This document shows positions 7,591-16,411 of a stretch of 31,287 nucleotides of DNA, one piece after another. The position numbers and the translations under genes were made by a program. Below the pieces are notes generated by a model. It did no database searches. It was not told the DNA's origin and was given only the letters and a program-made list of their open reading frames with translations. The stretch covers positions 1 to 31,287 of the forward strand of contig CAYJKJ010000024.1 of NCBI GenBank assembly GCA_964370715.1, written 5' to 3'. Position 1 is the stretch's first letter; the number at the start of each line of letters is the position of its first letter. Source of the DNA: CAYJAY01 sp964370715 (lineage in GTDB: Bacteria; Bacillota; Clostridia; Oscillospirales; Ruminococcaceae).

Positions 7591-7670
7591 ATTATAAACG
7601 CCGTGGCAAAGCCACATGGCGATTTATACAATATTTGTTCCAAATATTGTATAAATCAGAGTTTATCAAT
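7591..7670. repeat. Three-way-junction palindromic element between ftsL and the PBP gene
   Basis: An outer stem joins 7591-7599 to 7661-7670 (ATT-ATAAAC with GTTTAT-c-AAT, one bulge). Inside it two hairpins abut without spacer. Hairpin 1 (7600-7620) is GCC+GTGGC, loop AAA, GCCAC, AT bulge, GGC. Hairpin 2 (7621-7657) is a perfect 17-bp stem, GATTTATACAATATTTG and its complement, around TTC. No T-run follows, so it is not a simple terminator. This is by far the largest gap inside mraZ-ftsQ. It could be a small inserted miniature element or a structured leader RNA of the PBP gene. No second copy was seen in the window. Confidence 0.7.
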
Positions 7671-7700
7671 AATGTCCTTTAACAGAATACGGAGAGAGCT

Positions 7701-9998
7701 ATGAACAACAAGAAAAACACTGCTAATGATGATGTCGGAATGAAAAGAAGAATGGCATTTGTAATAACGGTACTATCTTGTTGTTTTGTTTTTCTTATAA
7801 TTGTACTTGCGAATATTTCGATAGTTAACCACGAAAAATACAGCTCTATTGCGCTTAACCAACAACTCAGAGACACCGTTATTGCGGCGGATAGAGGAAC
7901 TATATATGACAGGAACATGAACATTCTGGCTGAGAGTGCGCCGGTTTGGACCGTTGCAATATCGCCTAACGAAATAAAAGATGATGAAGATAGAAATGCA
8001 ATAGCTGATGCTATGGTTAAATATCTCGACGTTGAAAAACAGTTTGTCATGGATAAGTTCCAAGAGGATACATTCTATTCAATAATTAAACTAAAGGTTG
8101 ACCAACCGATTGTTGATGATTTAAGAGAGCATCTTTCAAACGAAGGTTTAAGAGGGGTTTCGTTTAACGAGGACACTAAACGGTATTATCCATACGGCAA
8201 TTTTCTAGCGCAGGTTTTGGGATTTGTCGGAACCGACAACTACGGGCTTTCGGGAATCGAAGCATACTATGATGATTATCTAAGCGGAGTATCGGGAAGG
8301 GTTGTTTCGGCAAAAAATGCTTTGGGTAGCGATATGGACTATGAATACGAAACGGTTCATGATGCCCAAAAAGGAAACGACCTTATTTTAACGATCGACG
8401 AGATGATCCAACATTATCTTGAATCTGCTCTTGAAACGGCGGTTAAGGAACACCAAGTTAAAAACAGAGCAAGCGGAATTATTATGAACGTTAAAACGGG
8501 CGAAATTCTCGCTATGGCAACAAAAGGGGATTTTGACCCAAACGATCCGTTTTATATATTTGATGATGCGGTAAGAGCCGAGATAGAGGCGATTACGGAT
8601 GAAGAACAACGTAGCGCCGCCACATCGCAAGCACAACAGCTTCAATGGAACAACAAGGCAATTTTAGAGCTATATGAGCCGGGTTCGGTTTTTAAGGCTG
8701 TAACGGCGTCTGCTGCGCTTGAGACCGGAAGTGCTACTATAGAAAACACATACTATTGTTCCGGAGCATACCAAGTTATCCCCTCGGTTTCGATAGGTTG
8801 CGCCTTCACCGAAGGGCACGGAACGTTGGATTTTCAAGGAGCGCTTGTTCATTCTTGCAACCCGTCGTTTATCCAGATGGGTATTGATATGGGTTCTGAG
8901 AATTTCTATGATTATTTCAGAGCGTTTGGTTTAACCGAAAAAACCGGAATAGATCTTCCGGGAGAAGCTTCAAGCTTATACTACGGCGAAGATGAATATG
9001 GAATAGTTCAGCTCGCAAGTAGCGCATTTGGCCAATCAAATGCTATTACGCCTATACAGATGCTAACAGCGTTTTCAGCGGTTGTTAACGGCGGATATCT
9101 TGTTACACCTCATGTTGTCAAAGAGATTGTAGATGTTGATGGAAACGTTGTCGAATCGTTTGGAACGGAAGTTAAAAGACAGGTTATAAGCGCCGAAACC
9201 TCCGAGATCATGACGGGTCTTTTGCAACAGGTTGTTAATCTTTCGGGCGGAAAAAATGCTTATGTAGCAGGATATAGGCTAGGAGGAAAAAGCGGAACTT
9301 CGCAAAAACTCGGCGGCGAAGAGGGGGTCTATGTTGCCTCGTTTGCCGTTGTAGCCCCGACCGACGACCCCGAAATAGCTTGCTTAATATTGCTTGATGA
9401 AACCGACAGTTATTCTATATACGGCTCAACATTAGTAGGGCCTATAATCGCCTCGGTTATGTCGAACACCCTTTCTTATCTTGGGGTTGAACCGATCTAC
9501 ACCGAAGAAGAGATACAAAACACCGATGTCTCGGTTCCTGATGTTGAGGGCAGATCCCTTTCGTCGGCGTATGCATGGTTAAACAGCGTTGGGCTTTCGT
9601 ATTTCGTTGTAGGGGAGGGAACTTCGGTTGTTCGCCAGTTCCCCGAGCCTTGGCAGGCGACACCTCGTTCTTCCTCGGTCATACTCTATACCGAAGAGAT
9701 AGCGGAAGAAAGCATCGTTGAAGTTCCAAACGTTGCGGGTATGTCGATAGCCGACGCTACTCAAACGCTTCAAACGCTTAATCTTAACATAAAAATATTG
9801 GGTCCCGTTTCGGATCTTGCGGTTGCGGTTGCGCAAAACTACCAACCCGAAACATCGGTGCCGGTTGGAACGGTCATAACTGTTGATTTTGTCGACCGAC
9901 AGACGGGGGACGAAGCTATTCAAGATGATGTTGTTGAGGCACCGTTACAACAAGACGACCAAACTGATGAACCAACTGACGACCAACAAATCGAATAA
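7701..9998 (+). CDS. Septal class B penicillin-binding protein with two PASTA domains (FtsI/SpoVD type)
   Basis: The 765-residue protein has one N-terminal membrane segment (about 15-40), a PBP dimerisation domain (ADRGTIYDRNMNILAES near 54-70) and a transpeptidase domain. The active-site motifs are SVFK (S329, K332), SCN (385-387) and KSGT (530-533). Two C-terminal PASTA domains (about 612-670 and 672-735) match SpoVD and PBP2B-like proteins rather than short FtsI. It cross-links septal peptidoglycan made by FtsW. The protein ends with a D/Q-rich tail of about 35 residues beyond the PASTA fold. A CGGAGAGA ribosome site precedes the ATG. Whether it serves vegetative division (FtsI/PbpB) or sporulation (SpoVD) cannot be decided; being the only PBP in the cluster favours division. 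Confidence 0.95.
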   Translation: MNNKKNTANDDVGMKRRMAFVITVLSCCFVFLIIVLANISIVNHEKYSSIALNQQLRDTVIAADRGTIYDRNMNILAESAPVWTVAISPNEIKDDEDRNAIADAMVKYLDVEKQFVMDKFQEDTFYSIIKLKVDQPIVDDLREHLSNEGLRGVSFNEDTKRYYPYGNFLAQVLGFVGTDNYGLSGIEAYYDDYLSGVSGRVVSAKNALGSDMDYEYETVHDAQKGNDLILTIDEMIQHYLESALETAVKEHQVKNRASGIIMNVKTGEILAMATKGDFDPNDPFYIFDDAVRAEIEAITDEEQRSAATSQAQQLQWNNKAILELYEPGSVFKAVTASAALETGSATIENTYYCSGAYQVIPSVSIGCAFTEGHGTLDFQGALVHSCNPSFIQMGIDMGSENFYDYFRAFGLTEKTGIDLPGEASSLYYGEDEYGIVQLASSAFGQSNAITPIQMLTAFSAVVNGGYLVTPHVVKEIVDVDGNVVESFGTEVKRQVISAETSEIMTGLLQQVVNLSGGKNAYVAGYRLGGKSGTSQKLGGEEGVYVASFAVVAPTDDPEIACLILLDETDSYSIYGSTLVGPIIASVMSNTLSYLGVEPIYTEEEIQNTDVSVPDVEGRSLSSAYAWLNSVGLSYFVVGEGTSVVRQFPEPWQATPRSSSVILYTEEIAEESIVEVPNVAGMSIADATQTLQTLNLNIKILGPVSDLAVAVAQNYQPETSVPVGTVITVDFVDRQTGDEAIQDDVVEAPLQQDDQTDEPTDDQQIE

Positions 9999-10055
9999 AC
10001 AAAAGGCGATATTTCCTCCGGCGTATAGTATTTTTTTGGTTTTTTGGAGATAATA

Positions 10056-11489
10056 ATGAAATTATATGATATAATAAAGAATGTTGAGTTTTTGGGGGAG
10101 GTTCCAAACGTTGATGTTTTAGATATCGTTATCGACTCGAGAAAGGTTAAGCAAGGTTCTTTGTTTGTTTGCCTAAAAGGCAGAAACTTTGATGCACATT
10201 CCATTGCATCAGAGATGATTGAAAAGGGAGCTTGTGCTGTTGTAGTTGAACGAGATGTTGGGGTTGAAAACCAAATAATAGTTAAAGACACAAGAAAAGC
10301 AAACGCTATGTTGTGCCAAGCTTTTTTTGAAAATCCACAAACTAAGCTTAAAATTATCGGAGTCACCGGAACAAACGGCAAAACGTCGGTCACCAATATA
10401 ATTAAACAAGCTCTTGAAAACCTAGGATATAAATGTGGTCTTATCGGGACAATTTGTTGCGAGATAGCGGGAACTGTTGTTCCGGCGAAGTTCACAACCC
10501 CCGAACCATGGGATCTTGCAGCTCTTATGGACAGAATGGTAAGAGCTGGCTGTGAGTATATGATTATGGAGGCTTCTTCGCAAGGGTTGGAGCAAGGGAG
10601 GCTTTTGGGGATTAACTTTGATGTTGCGGTGTTCACAAACTTAACGCAGGATCATATAGACTATCATAAAACGTTTGAAAACTATTTTAATTCAAAAAAG
10701 CTTTTGTTTAAATCGGCAAAACACGCTGTTATAAATATAGATGACGACTATGGCAAGGCGCTCGACAGCGAAATAGATTACGATAAAACAACGATTTCCG
10801 CAATATTAAACGGCGCTGATTACACCGCTAAAAACATTGAATATTCGATATCGGGTGCGAAGTTTGTTATTAACGGAAAAAACTTTATCGCAAGGGTTGC
10901 GGTTAAGATGCCGGGGGTATATTCCGTTCAAAATGCATTATCGTCTGCAGCTTGTTTGTTTGCGCTAGGCATCGATAAACAAAAAGCCTGTGAGGCTGTT
11001 TCTAATACAAGAGGGGTTAAAGGGCGTTCAGAAGTTCTTTATTCCGACAAAGACAAAACGGTTATATGCGATTTTGCTCATACAGGGGATGCTCTGTTAA
11101 ATCTATTAAGCTCGATAAAACCCTTTGTTAAAGGAAGGCTTATAACGCTTTTTGGTTGCGCCGGCGACAGGGATGCTGAAAAACGCCCTGATATGGCAAA
11201 GGCGGTGTGTAGCTATTCCGATATAGTTGTTTTAACATCGGATAATCCGAGAACCGAAGACCCGATGAACACCATCAACCAAATTCGACAGTTGATCGAA
11301 AGTTATAAAATTAAATTTACCGCCCACCCCGACCGTAGAAATGCGGTTATATGGGCGCTTGATAATATAGAAAAAGATGATGTTTTGGTGCTGTGCGGTA
11401 AAGGGCATGAAGACTATCAAGTGTTAGATGGTTGCACGATATATTTCAACGAACGAGAGATAGTAGAGAGTTATTTTGAAAATAGATAA
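10056..11489 (+). CDS. murE: UDP-MurNAc-L-Ala-D-Glu ligase MurE, predicted meso-diaminopimelate type
   Basis: The 477-residue Mur ligase has the ATP loop GVTGTNGKTS (102-111), the central-domain signature EASSQGLEQGRL and the substrate motif DNPR (396-399). In characterised MurE enzymes DNPR marks meso-diaminopimelate, rather than lysine, as the third amino acid, so the wall is probably mDAP type. It acts in the cytoplasm between MurD and MurF. I chose ATG 10056 because GGAGA (10046-10050) lies just before it; the in-frame TTG at 10044 would overlap that site. The gap after the PBP gene is short and co-directional. Confidence 0.96.
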   Translation: MKLYDIIKNVEFLGEVPNVDVLDIVIDSRKVKQGSLFVCLKGRNFDAHSIASEMIEKGACAVVVERDVGVENQIIVKDTRKANAMLCQAFFENPQTKLKIIGVTGTNGKTSVTNIIKQALENLGYKCGLIGTICCEIAGTVVPAKFTTPEPWDLAALMDRMVRAGCEYMIMEASSQGLEQGRLLGINFDVAVFTNLTQDHIDYHKTFENYFNSKKLLFKSAKHAVINIDDDYGKALDSEIDYDKTTISAILNGADYTAKNIEYSISGAKFVINGKNFIARVAVKMPGVYSVQNALSSAACLFALGIDKQKACEAVSNTRGVKGRSEVLYSDKDKTVICDFAHTGDALLNLLSSIKPFVKGRLITLFGCAGDRDAEKRPDMAKAVCSYSDIVVLTSDNPRTEDPMNTINQIRQLIESYKIKFTAHPDRRNAVIWALDNIEKDDVLVLCGKGHEDYQVLDGCTIYFNEREIVESYFENR

Positions 11490-11501
11490 TGAGGTGTGAA
11501 T

Positions 11502-12860
11502 ATGATTCCGATTAAGCTTAGAGATTTGATTAAAGGGGTTGGAATAACGAATAATCCGGATGCTTTAGTGACCGATGTTGCGACAGATTCAAGGAAGATA
11601 ACCGAAGGATCTGTTTTTGTTGCGATAGTCGGCGAACGATTGGACGGAAACGACTATGTTAAACAGGCCCATTCTCTTGGAGCTGTTGCGGCGGTTGTAT
11701 CGAAAAGAAGCGATTGCCCGATTGAACAAATCGTAGTCAGCGACACTAAAGATGCATTAATCGAGATGGCAGGCAACTATCGATTGAAGTTTTCCCCAAA
11801 GATTGTAGGAATTACGGGAAGCGTTGGCAAAACGACAACAAAAGAGATGCTAGCGGCGATATTCGATAGTTTTGGAGACACCCTTAAAAATGTTGGCAAC
11901 CAAAACAACGAGATCGGTTTGCCGTCGACTATATTTAAAATGACCGACCAAACGGAACTCGCTGTGCTTGAGATGGGAATGAACAACAGCGGAGATATCG
12001 AAAAACTAACCAAGGCGGCAAAACCTAAAGTTGCTATTATCACCGCAATTGGTGTTGCTCATATAGAAAATTTCGGAACAAAAGAAAACATTCTTAAAGC
12101 AAAACTTGAAATAATAGAAGGACTTTCAAGTGATGGAATTCTTGTTGTTAACGGCGACGATGAGCTGCTGTTAAGCGCAAAAAACGAACTTAATGTTGAT
12201 ACCGTTACATACGCTGTTAAAAATCTTGAAGCGGATGTAGTCGCTAAAAATATAATGAAAAGAGCTTTTTCGACCGAATTTACAATATGCGACAGAATAA
12301 GCGGTTCATTTAACGCTATGATACCGACTGTTGGGATGCATAATCTGCTTGATGCTTTGGCGGCATACACAGCGGCAACAAGAATAGGGCTTGACCCTAA
12401 ACGTGCCGCATTGGCGCTTAAAAATTATGTTCCGTCGGGAATGCGCCAAAATATGGTTGATTTCAACGGAATAACGGTTATTGAAGACTGCTATAATGCA
12501 AACCCCGATTCGATGAAAGCCGCTCTTGAAACGCTTTCTTCTATGCACACCAAGGGAATAAAGATTGCGGTGCTTGGAGATATGTTGGAGCTTGGGGATA
12601 TCTCGAGGGATGCCCATAAATCGCTCGGCGTTGAGGCGGCGAGATGTGGCGTTAAAGTTTTGCTTTGCTATGGCGAAAGCATGAAATATTGCGCCGATGC
12701 GGCAAAAGCCGCCGGAGTTACCTGCGTTGAACATTTCGAAAGCAAAACCGCTATTGCAAAATATCTTTCGAAAACTGCACATATTGGCGATATTGTTTTG
12801 TTTAAAGCCAGCAGGGGAATTAAACTTGAAGAGGTTATAGAGATGTTCTATGGCAACTAA
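11502..12860 (+). CDS. murF: UDP-MurNAc-tripeptide D-Ala-D-Ala ligase MurF
   Basis: The 452-residue Mur ligase has the ATP loop GITGSVGKTTT (about 103-113), the conserved ENFGTKENI stretch and DCYNANPDSMKAAL, which is typical of MurF. It adds D-Ala-D-Ala to the UDP-tripeptide to complete the cytoplasmic wall precursor. GAGGTG (11491-11496) precedes ATG 11502; the GTG at 11496 lies inside that ribosome site and is rejected. It follows murE by 12 bp and hands its product to MraY, encoded next. Confidence 0.96.
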   Translation: MIPIKLRDLIKGVGITNNPDALVTDVATDSRKITEGSVFVAIVGERLDGNDYVKQAHSLGAVAAVVSKRSDCPIEQIVVSDTKDALIEMAGNYRLKFSPKIVGITGSVGKTTTKEMLAAIFDSFGDTLKNVGNQNNEIGLPSTIFKMTDQTELAVLEMGMNNSGDIEKLTKAAKPKVAIITAIGVAHIENFGTKENILKAKLEIIEGLSSDGILVVNGDDELLLSAKNELNVDTVTYAVKNLEADVVAKNIMKRAFSTEFTICDRISGSFNAMIPTVGMHNLLDALAAYTAATRIGLDPKRAALALKNYVPSGMRQNMVDFNGITVIEDCYNANPDSMKAALETLSSMHTKGIKIAVLGDMLELGDISRDAHKSLGVEAARCGVKVLLCYGESMKYCADAAKAAGVTCVEHFESKTAIAKYLSKTAHIGDIVLFKASRGIKLEEVIEMFYGN

Positions 12861-12872
12861 TCGGAGGAAAGT

Positions 12873-12977
12873 TTGAAAAAGTGTAATACAGCCACAAACA
12901 AGGTGGATATAAACGGGACCATGCCGTATTTCATGGAATTTTGTGCGAGAAAGGCGCAGGGTCATATAGATGAATAA
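12873..12977 (+). CDS. Candidate small ORF (34 residues) overlapping the mraY start
   Basis: A strong ribosome site GGAGG (12863-12867) sits five bases before TTG 12873, which opens a frame of 34 codons ending at TAA 12975-12977. The stop lies inside the first codons of mraY (ATGAATAA), an 8-base overlap. The peptide begins MKKCNTATNK (TTG read as Met) and ends CARKAQGHIDE; it has two cysteines and no membrane segment. mraY has no good ribosome site of its own, so this frame may exist to couple its translation, or may encode a real small protein. I recognise no family. Confidence 0.5.
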   Translation: MKKCNTATNKVDINGTMPYFMEFCARKAQGHIDE

Positions 12978-13977
12978 GACAGCAATGTTGATAACTGCAT
13001 TTGTTGCAATAGGCCTTACGGCTATTTCGGGATATTTCTTTATTCCGTGGTTAAAAAAACTTAAATATGGTCAAACTATAAACAAGATAGGTCCGGTTTG
13101 GCATCAAAACAAAGAAGGCACTCCAACTATAGGCGGGCTTATGATGATAGTAGGTTCAGCTGTTGCTTTGTTGGTGGGGTATATAACCCTTATAATCGAC
13201 GTTCCGGAATTTTTAAATGAACAGTATAAAGTTGAAAACATAAGGCTATTTGCCGGATATGGCGTTGCGCTTTTGTTTGGTGCAATCGGTTTTATCGATG
13301 ACTACACCAAGATTTTACACAAAGAAAATCTTGGGCTTACCGCAAAAGGGAAACTCGTTCTTCAGTTTATCGTTTCGGCGGCTTATGTTGCGGTTATGTA
13401 TTATTTTGGTGGAATAGGAACGGCTATCGAAATCCCGTTTATCGGTTCGCTTGAACTTGGAATTTTCTATTTTCCAATAATGGTTGTTTTTATCTCGTTT
13501 TTCGTTAATGCTGTTAACCTAACCGATGGAATAGATGGTCTAGCCTCGAGTGTAACATTTTTCGTAAGCCTCGGGTTTGTTGTTCTTTCATCGGTTTTGG
13601 GATATATGGGAACCGGGCTTTTGTCGGTGGCGATAGCCGGCGGTTGCGTTGGATTTATTGTTTGGAATTTCTATCCGGCAAAGGTATTCATGGGCGATAC
13701 TGGCTCGATGTTTTTGGGCGGAGCGGTTGTTGCAATGTCGTTTGGAATATCATTTTCAACGATTATCGTTTTGGTTGGTGTGATCTATCTTTGCGAGGCT
13801 TTGTCGGTTATGATACAGGTTGCATATTTTAAAGCTACAAAAGGGAAAAGACTTTTCAAGATGACACCGATTCATCACCATTTCGAGATGAGCGGTTATT
13901 CCGAAATTGCTATCGTTGCGCTATTTTGCTTCATAACGGTTTTGGGATGTGTGTTGGCATTTTTCGCAGCAACTTAA
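12970..13977 (+). CDS. mraY: Phospho-MurNAc-pentapeptide transferase MraY
   Basis: The 335-residue, multi-pass membrane enzyme moves phospho-MurNAc-pentapeptide onto undecaprenyl phosphate to make lipid I. Visible signatures are the TPTIGGLMM stretch (51-59), the catalytic acidic pair D110/D111 in FIDDYTK, NLTDGIDGLA, FMGDTGSMFLGG and the histidine cluster TPIHHHFE near the C-terminus. About ten hydrophobic segments are present. The region before its ATG has no clear ribosome site, and a small ORF with a strong site ends eight bases inside the gene. murD, often the next gene, is missing; ftsW follows directly. Confidence 0.96.
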   Translation: MNKTAMLITAFVAIGLTAISGYFFIPWLKKLKYGQTINKIGPVWHQNKEGTPTIGGLMMIVGSAVALLVGYITLIIDVPEFLNEQYKVENIRLFAGYGVALLFGAIGFIDDYTKILHKENLGLTAKGKLVLQFIVSAAYVAVMYYFGGIGTAIEIPFIGSLELGIFYFPIMVVFISFFVNAVNLTDGIDGLASSVTFFVSLGFVVLSSVLGYMGTGLLSVAIAGGCVGFIVWNFYPAKVFMGDTGSMFLGGAVVAMSFGISFSTIIVLVGVIYLCEALSVMIQVAYFKATKGKRLFKMTPIHHHFEMSGYSEIAIVALFCFITVLGCVLAFFAAT

Positions 13978-13998
13978 ACTTTTTAACAGGGTGATAAT

Positions 13999-15228
13999 TT
14001 GGAAAAAACTATAAGAAAAAATCGTTTTTCAATAGCCGGCTTTTTTTCAAGAGGCAGTTTTGATATGCCGCTTTTGATAGTGACATTAATCCTTGTTGTG
14101 TTTGGTCTTATAATGATGTTTTCCGCAAGCTATGCGAATGCATTATACTATCAAGACAACGCATACCACTATATAAGAAGCCAGCTTTTATACGCTATTG
14201 TTGGCGTTGTTGGGATGTTTATTGTCTCAAAGATAGACTATAATATAATCCAAAAATTTTCATGGATTCTTTATTTTGTATCGTTAATTTTGCTAATTAT
14301 AACGTTGTTTATGAAACCAATTAACTATGCTAGACGGTGGATTATAATAGGTGGGTTCACGTTCCAACCATCCGAATTGGCGAAATTTGCGACGATTGTT
14401 TTGATTGCCGCTTTGGCTGCAAGATATCCCGAACGCATGAAAAAATATAGATATGGATTTGTTCAACCAATTATTTTAATCGGTGCTTTTATTGCGGTAA
14501 CCGTTAACCAAACCCATCTTTCGGGGTCGATAATTATTATTGCGATAGCTTGCATAATGATGTTTGCGGGCGGAGCGAAGTTTAGATGGTTTTTGCCATT
14601 TATTATAATTGCTGTTATAGTCGCTGTATTTTTGTTTATGTATATGAACCTAGGTGACGATGCAAACGCCGAACAAACCGAAAATGTCGTTGTTGAAACG
14701 GTTGAAGAGGATAGTTCGCCCGGCGTCTTTGATAGCATATTATATCGATTGGAAGAAAGAATAGGCCTTTGGCTTGATCCTTTTGAACATGACGCAGGGT
14801 ATCAAACGGTTCAATCGCTTGTTGCGATTGGCTCGGGCGGAGTTTTCGGATTAGGCCTTGGCAACTCAAGACAAAAACATCTTTATGTTCCGGAACCTCA
14901 AAACGACTTTATCTTTTCGATAACCTGCGAGGAACTCGGTTTTGTTGGTGCTGTTTTTGTTATAGTGTTGTTTATGATTTTTATATTCCGAGGTTTTTCG
15001 GTAGCTATTAAAGCTAAAGATAAATTTGGTGCACTCGTAGCTCTTGGGATAACGGTTCAAGTTGGTATACAAACGATATTTAATATAGCGGTTGTTACAA
15101 ACGCCGTTCCAAACACCGGAATCAGCCTTCCGTTTTTCAGCCAAGGGGGAACGTCGCTTGTAGTTCTGTTGCTTGAAGTTGGGGTTTTGCTTTCGATATC
15201 TCGTTCTTCGGAAAAAAATTTCAGGTAG
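13999..15228 (+). CDS. ftsW: SEDS peptidoglycan glycosyltransferase FtsW/SpoVE
   Basis: The 409-residue SEDS protein has about ten membrane segments. Family signatures are RRWI (112-115), FQPSELAKFA (122-131), GLGLGNSRQKHLYVPEPQND with FIFSITCEELGFVG, and NTGISLPFFSQGGTSL near the end. It polymerises lipid II at the septum with the PBP encoded upstream. The large outer loop carries an acidic insert (about 218-245, rich in E, D and T) before the conserved DPF...GYQ region; D265 is the likely equivalent of the essential loop aspartate. The start is TTG 13999, supported by AGGGTG five bases upstream. FtsW and SpoVE cannot be separated by sequence alone; position favours FtsW. Confidence 0.93.
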   Translation: MEKTIRKNRFSIAGFFSRGSFDMPLLIVTLILVVFGLIMMFSASYANALYYQDNAYHYIRSQLLYAIVGVVGMFIVSKIDYNIIQKFSWILYFVSLILLIITLFMKPINYARRWIIIGGFTFQPSELAKFATIVLIAALAARYPERMKKYRYGFVQPIILIGAFIAVTVNQTHLSGSIIIIAIACIMMFAGGAKFRWFLPFIIIAVIVAVFLFMYMNLGDDANAEQTENVVVETVEEDSSPGVFDSILYRLEERIGLWLDPFEHDAGYQTVQSLVAIGSGGVFGLGLGNSRQKHLYVPEPQNDFIFSITCEELGFVGAVFVIVLFMIFIFRGFSVAIKAKDKFGALVALGITVQVGIQTIFNIAVVTNAVPNTGISLPFFSQGGTSLVVLLLEVGVLLSISRSSEKNFR

Positions 15229-15271
15229 ATGGTTAAAAAAATTCTTAATTGGAAAGTACGGTCTATTTATA

Positions 15272-16405
15272 ATGAAAGTTGTTATAGCTGCCGGCGGAAC
15301 TGCCGGACATATTAACCCGGCGCTTGCAATTGCGGGCGAGATTAAAAAAAGAGAACCGAATTCCGAGATAGTTTTTGTTGGAAGAGCCGACGGGATGGAG
15401 AAACAACTTGTAGAAAAAGCGGGATACAAACTTTTTCCCATCGAGATGCATGGGTTTATGCGAAAGTTAACGCTAGAAAATATTATCTTCAATTTAAATT
15501 CTATAAAATGTGTTTTTTCTGCCGAAAAAAGAATAGGGAAATTTTTCAAAGAATTTAAACCTGATATCGTTATTGGGTGTGGGGGATATGTTAGCGGCCC
15601 TGTTTTGAGAAAGGCTGCAAACCTTCATATACCAACAGCAATCCAAGAACAAAACGCAATTCCCGGAATAACTACAAAGCTTTTAGCAAACAAAGTTGAT
15701 ATAATATTTGCGGCATCTCAAGAAGGTTCCGACGCGTTGGGGCATAAACAAAAGACCATCGTTACAGGAAACCCGATAAGGCTTGAGTTTTTCAAAGCAA
15801 ACAGAGAAATTTTAAGAAAACAATGGGATGTTAAAAATCGTGTCTGCATAGTGTCGTTTGGGGGATCGCTCGGAGCTAAAACGATTAACAAGTTGTCGGC
15901 TTGCTTGATGGCAAAACATCAAAACAGCGGAGAAATATTTCACATACATGGCGCAGGCGGGTATGACAAAACCTCGTTTGAGCAATATAAAAAACAATAC
16001 GGCGTTGACCCTCAATCAAAAAACATCATGATAGTTGAGTATATCGACAATATGCCGGAATGTCTTGCGGCGGCAGATCTTGTTATTTGCCGAGCAGGTG
16101 CGCTAACAATAAGCGAACTCGAGGCTTCGGGAAGAGCCTCGGTTCTTATCCCTTCGCCAAACGTTGCGGAAAATCACCAATACTATAACGCTCTAGCTTT
16201 AGCGAACGAACAAGCAGCAATTTTGTTTGAAGAAAAAGAAATCGATTATGAAAAAGTTTCAAACGAAATATTAGCTCTCGCTTCCGATAAACAAAAACTT
16301 TCAAACATGGGAATAAACGCAAGAAACAGAGCAAAACCCGATACAGCGACCAAGATATATAACGAGATAGTTAAACTTATCGAAAAAAATAAACAAAAAG
16401 GATAG
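15272..16405 (+). CDS. murG: UDP-GlcNAc:lipid I transferase MurG
   Basis: The 377-residue GT28 enzyme converts lipid I to lipid II at the inner membrane face. It has the N-terminal GGTAGH loop (8-13) with HINPALAIA, then GCGGYVSGPV, QEQNAIPGITTK and the second-domain FGGSLGAKTIN. ATG 15272 is chosen because the Rossmann fold begins at once; a longer frame starts inside ftsW but adds non-homologous residues. No strong ribosome site lies in the 15 bases before it. A short out-of-frame ATG frame (15229-15315) begins directly after the ftsW stop and runs past the murG start, so coupled re-initiation is possible (inference). Confidence 0.95.
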   Translation: MKVVIAAGGTAGHINPALAIAGEIKKREPNSEIVFVGRADGMEKQLVEKAGYKLFPIEMHGFMRKLTLENIIFNLNSIKCVFSAEKRIGKFFKEFKPDIVIGCGGYVSGPVLRKAANLHIPTAIQEQNAIPGITTKLLANKVDIIFAASQEGSDALGHKQKTIVTGNPIRLEFFKANREILRKQWDVKNRVCIVSFGGSLGAKTINKLSACLMAKHQNSGEIFHIHGAGGYDKTSFEQYKKQYGVDPQSKNIMIVEYIDNMPECLAAADLVICRAGALTISELEASGRASVLIPSPNVAENHQYYNALALANEQAAILFEEKEIDYEKVSNEILALASDKQKLSNMGINARNRAKPDTATKIYNEIVKLIEKNKQKG

Positions 16406-16411
16406 TAGATT

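Noticed and set aside
9920..10636. A 238-residue antisense frame across the PBP end and murE
   Set aside because: It lies opposite the conserved MurE coding region, has no ribosome site and no recognisable domain.
12306..12965. A 219-residue antisense frame across murF
   Set aside because: It is a mirror of conserved MurF sequence, with no ribosome site and no family likeness.
15173..15271. Longer N-terminus for MurG overlapping ftsW
   Set aside because: The added residues precede the conserved Rossmann start and would lie within the coding end of ftsW.
15229..15315. A 28-codon ATG frame between ftsW and murG
   Set aside because: It has only a weak ribosome site and no sign of protein constraint; it may matter for coupling but I do not call it a gene.
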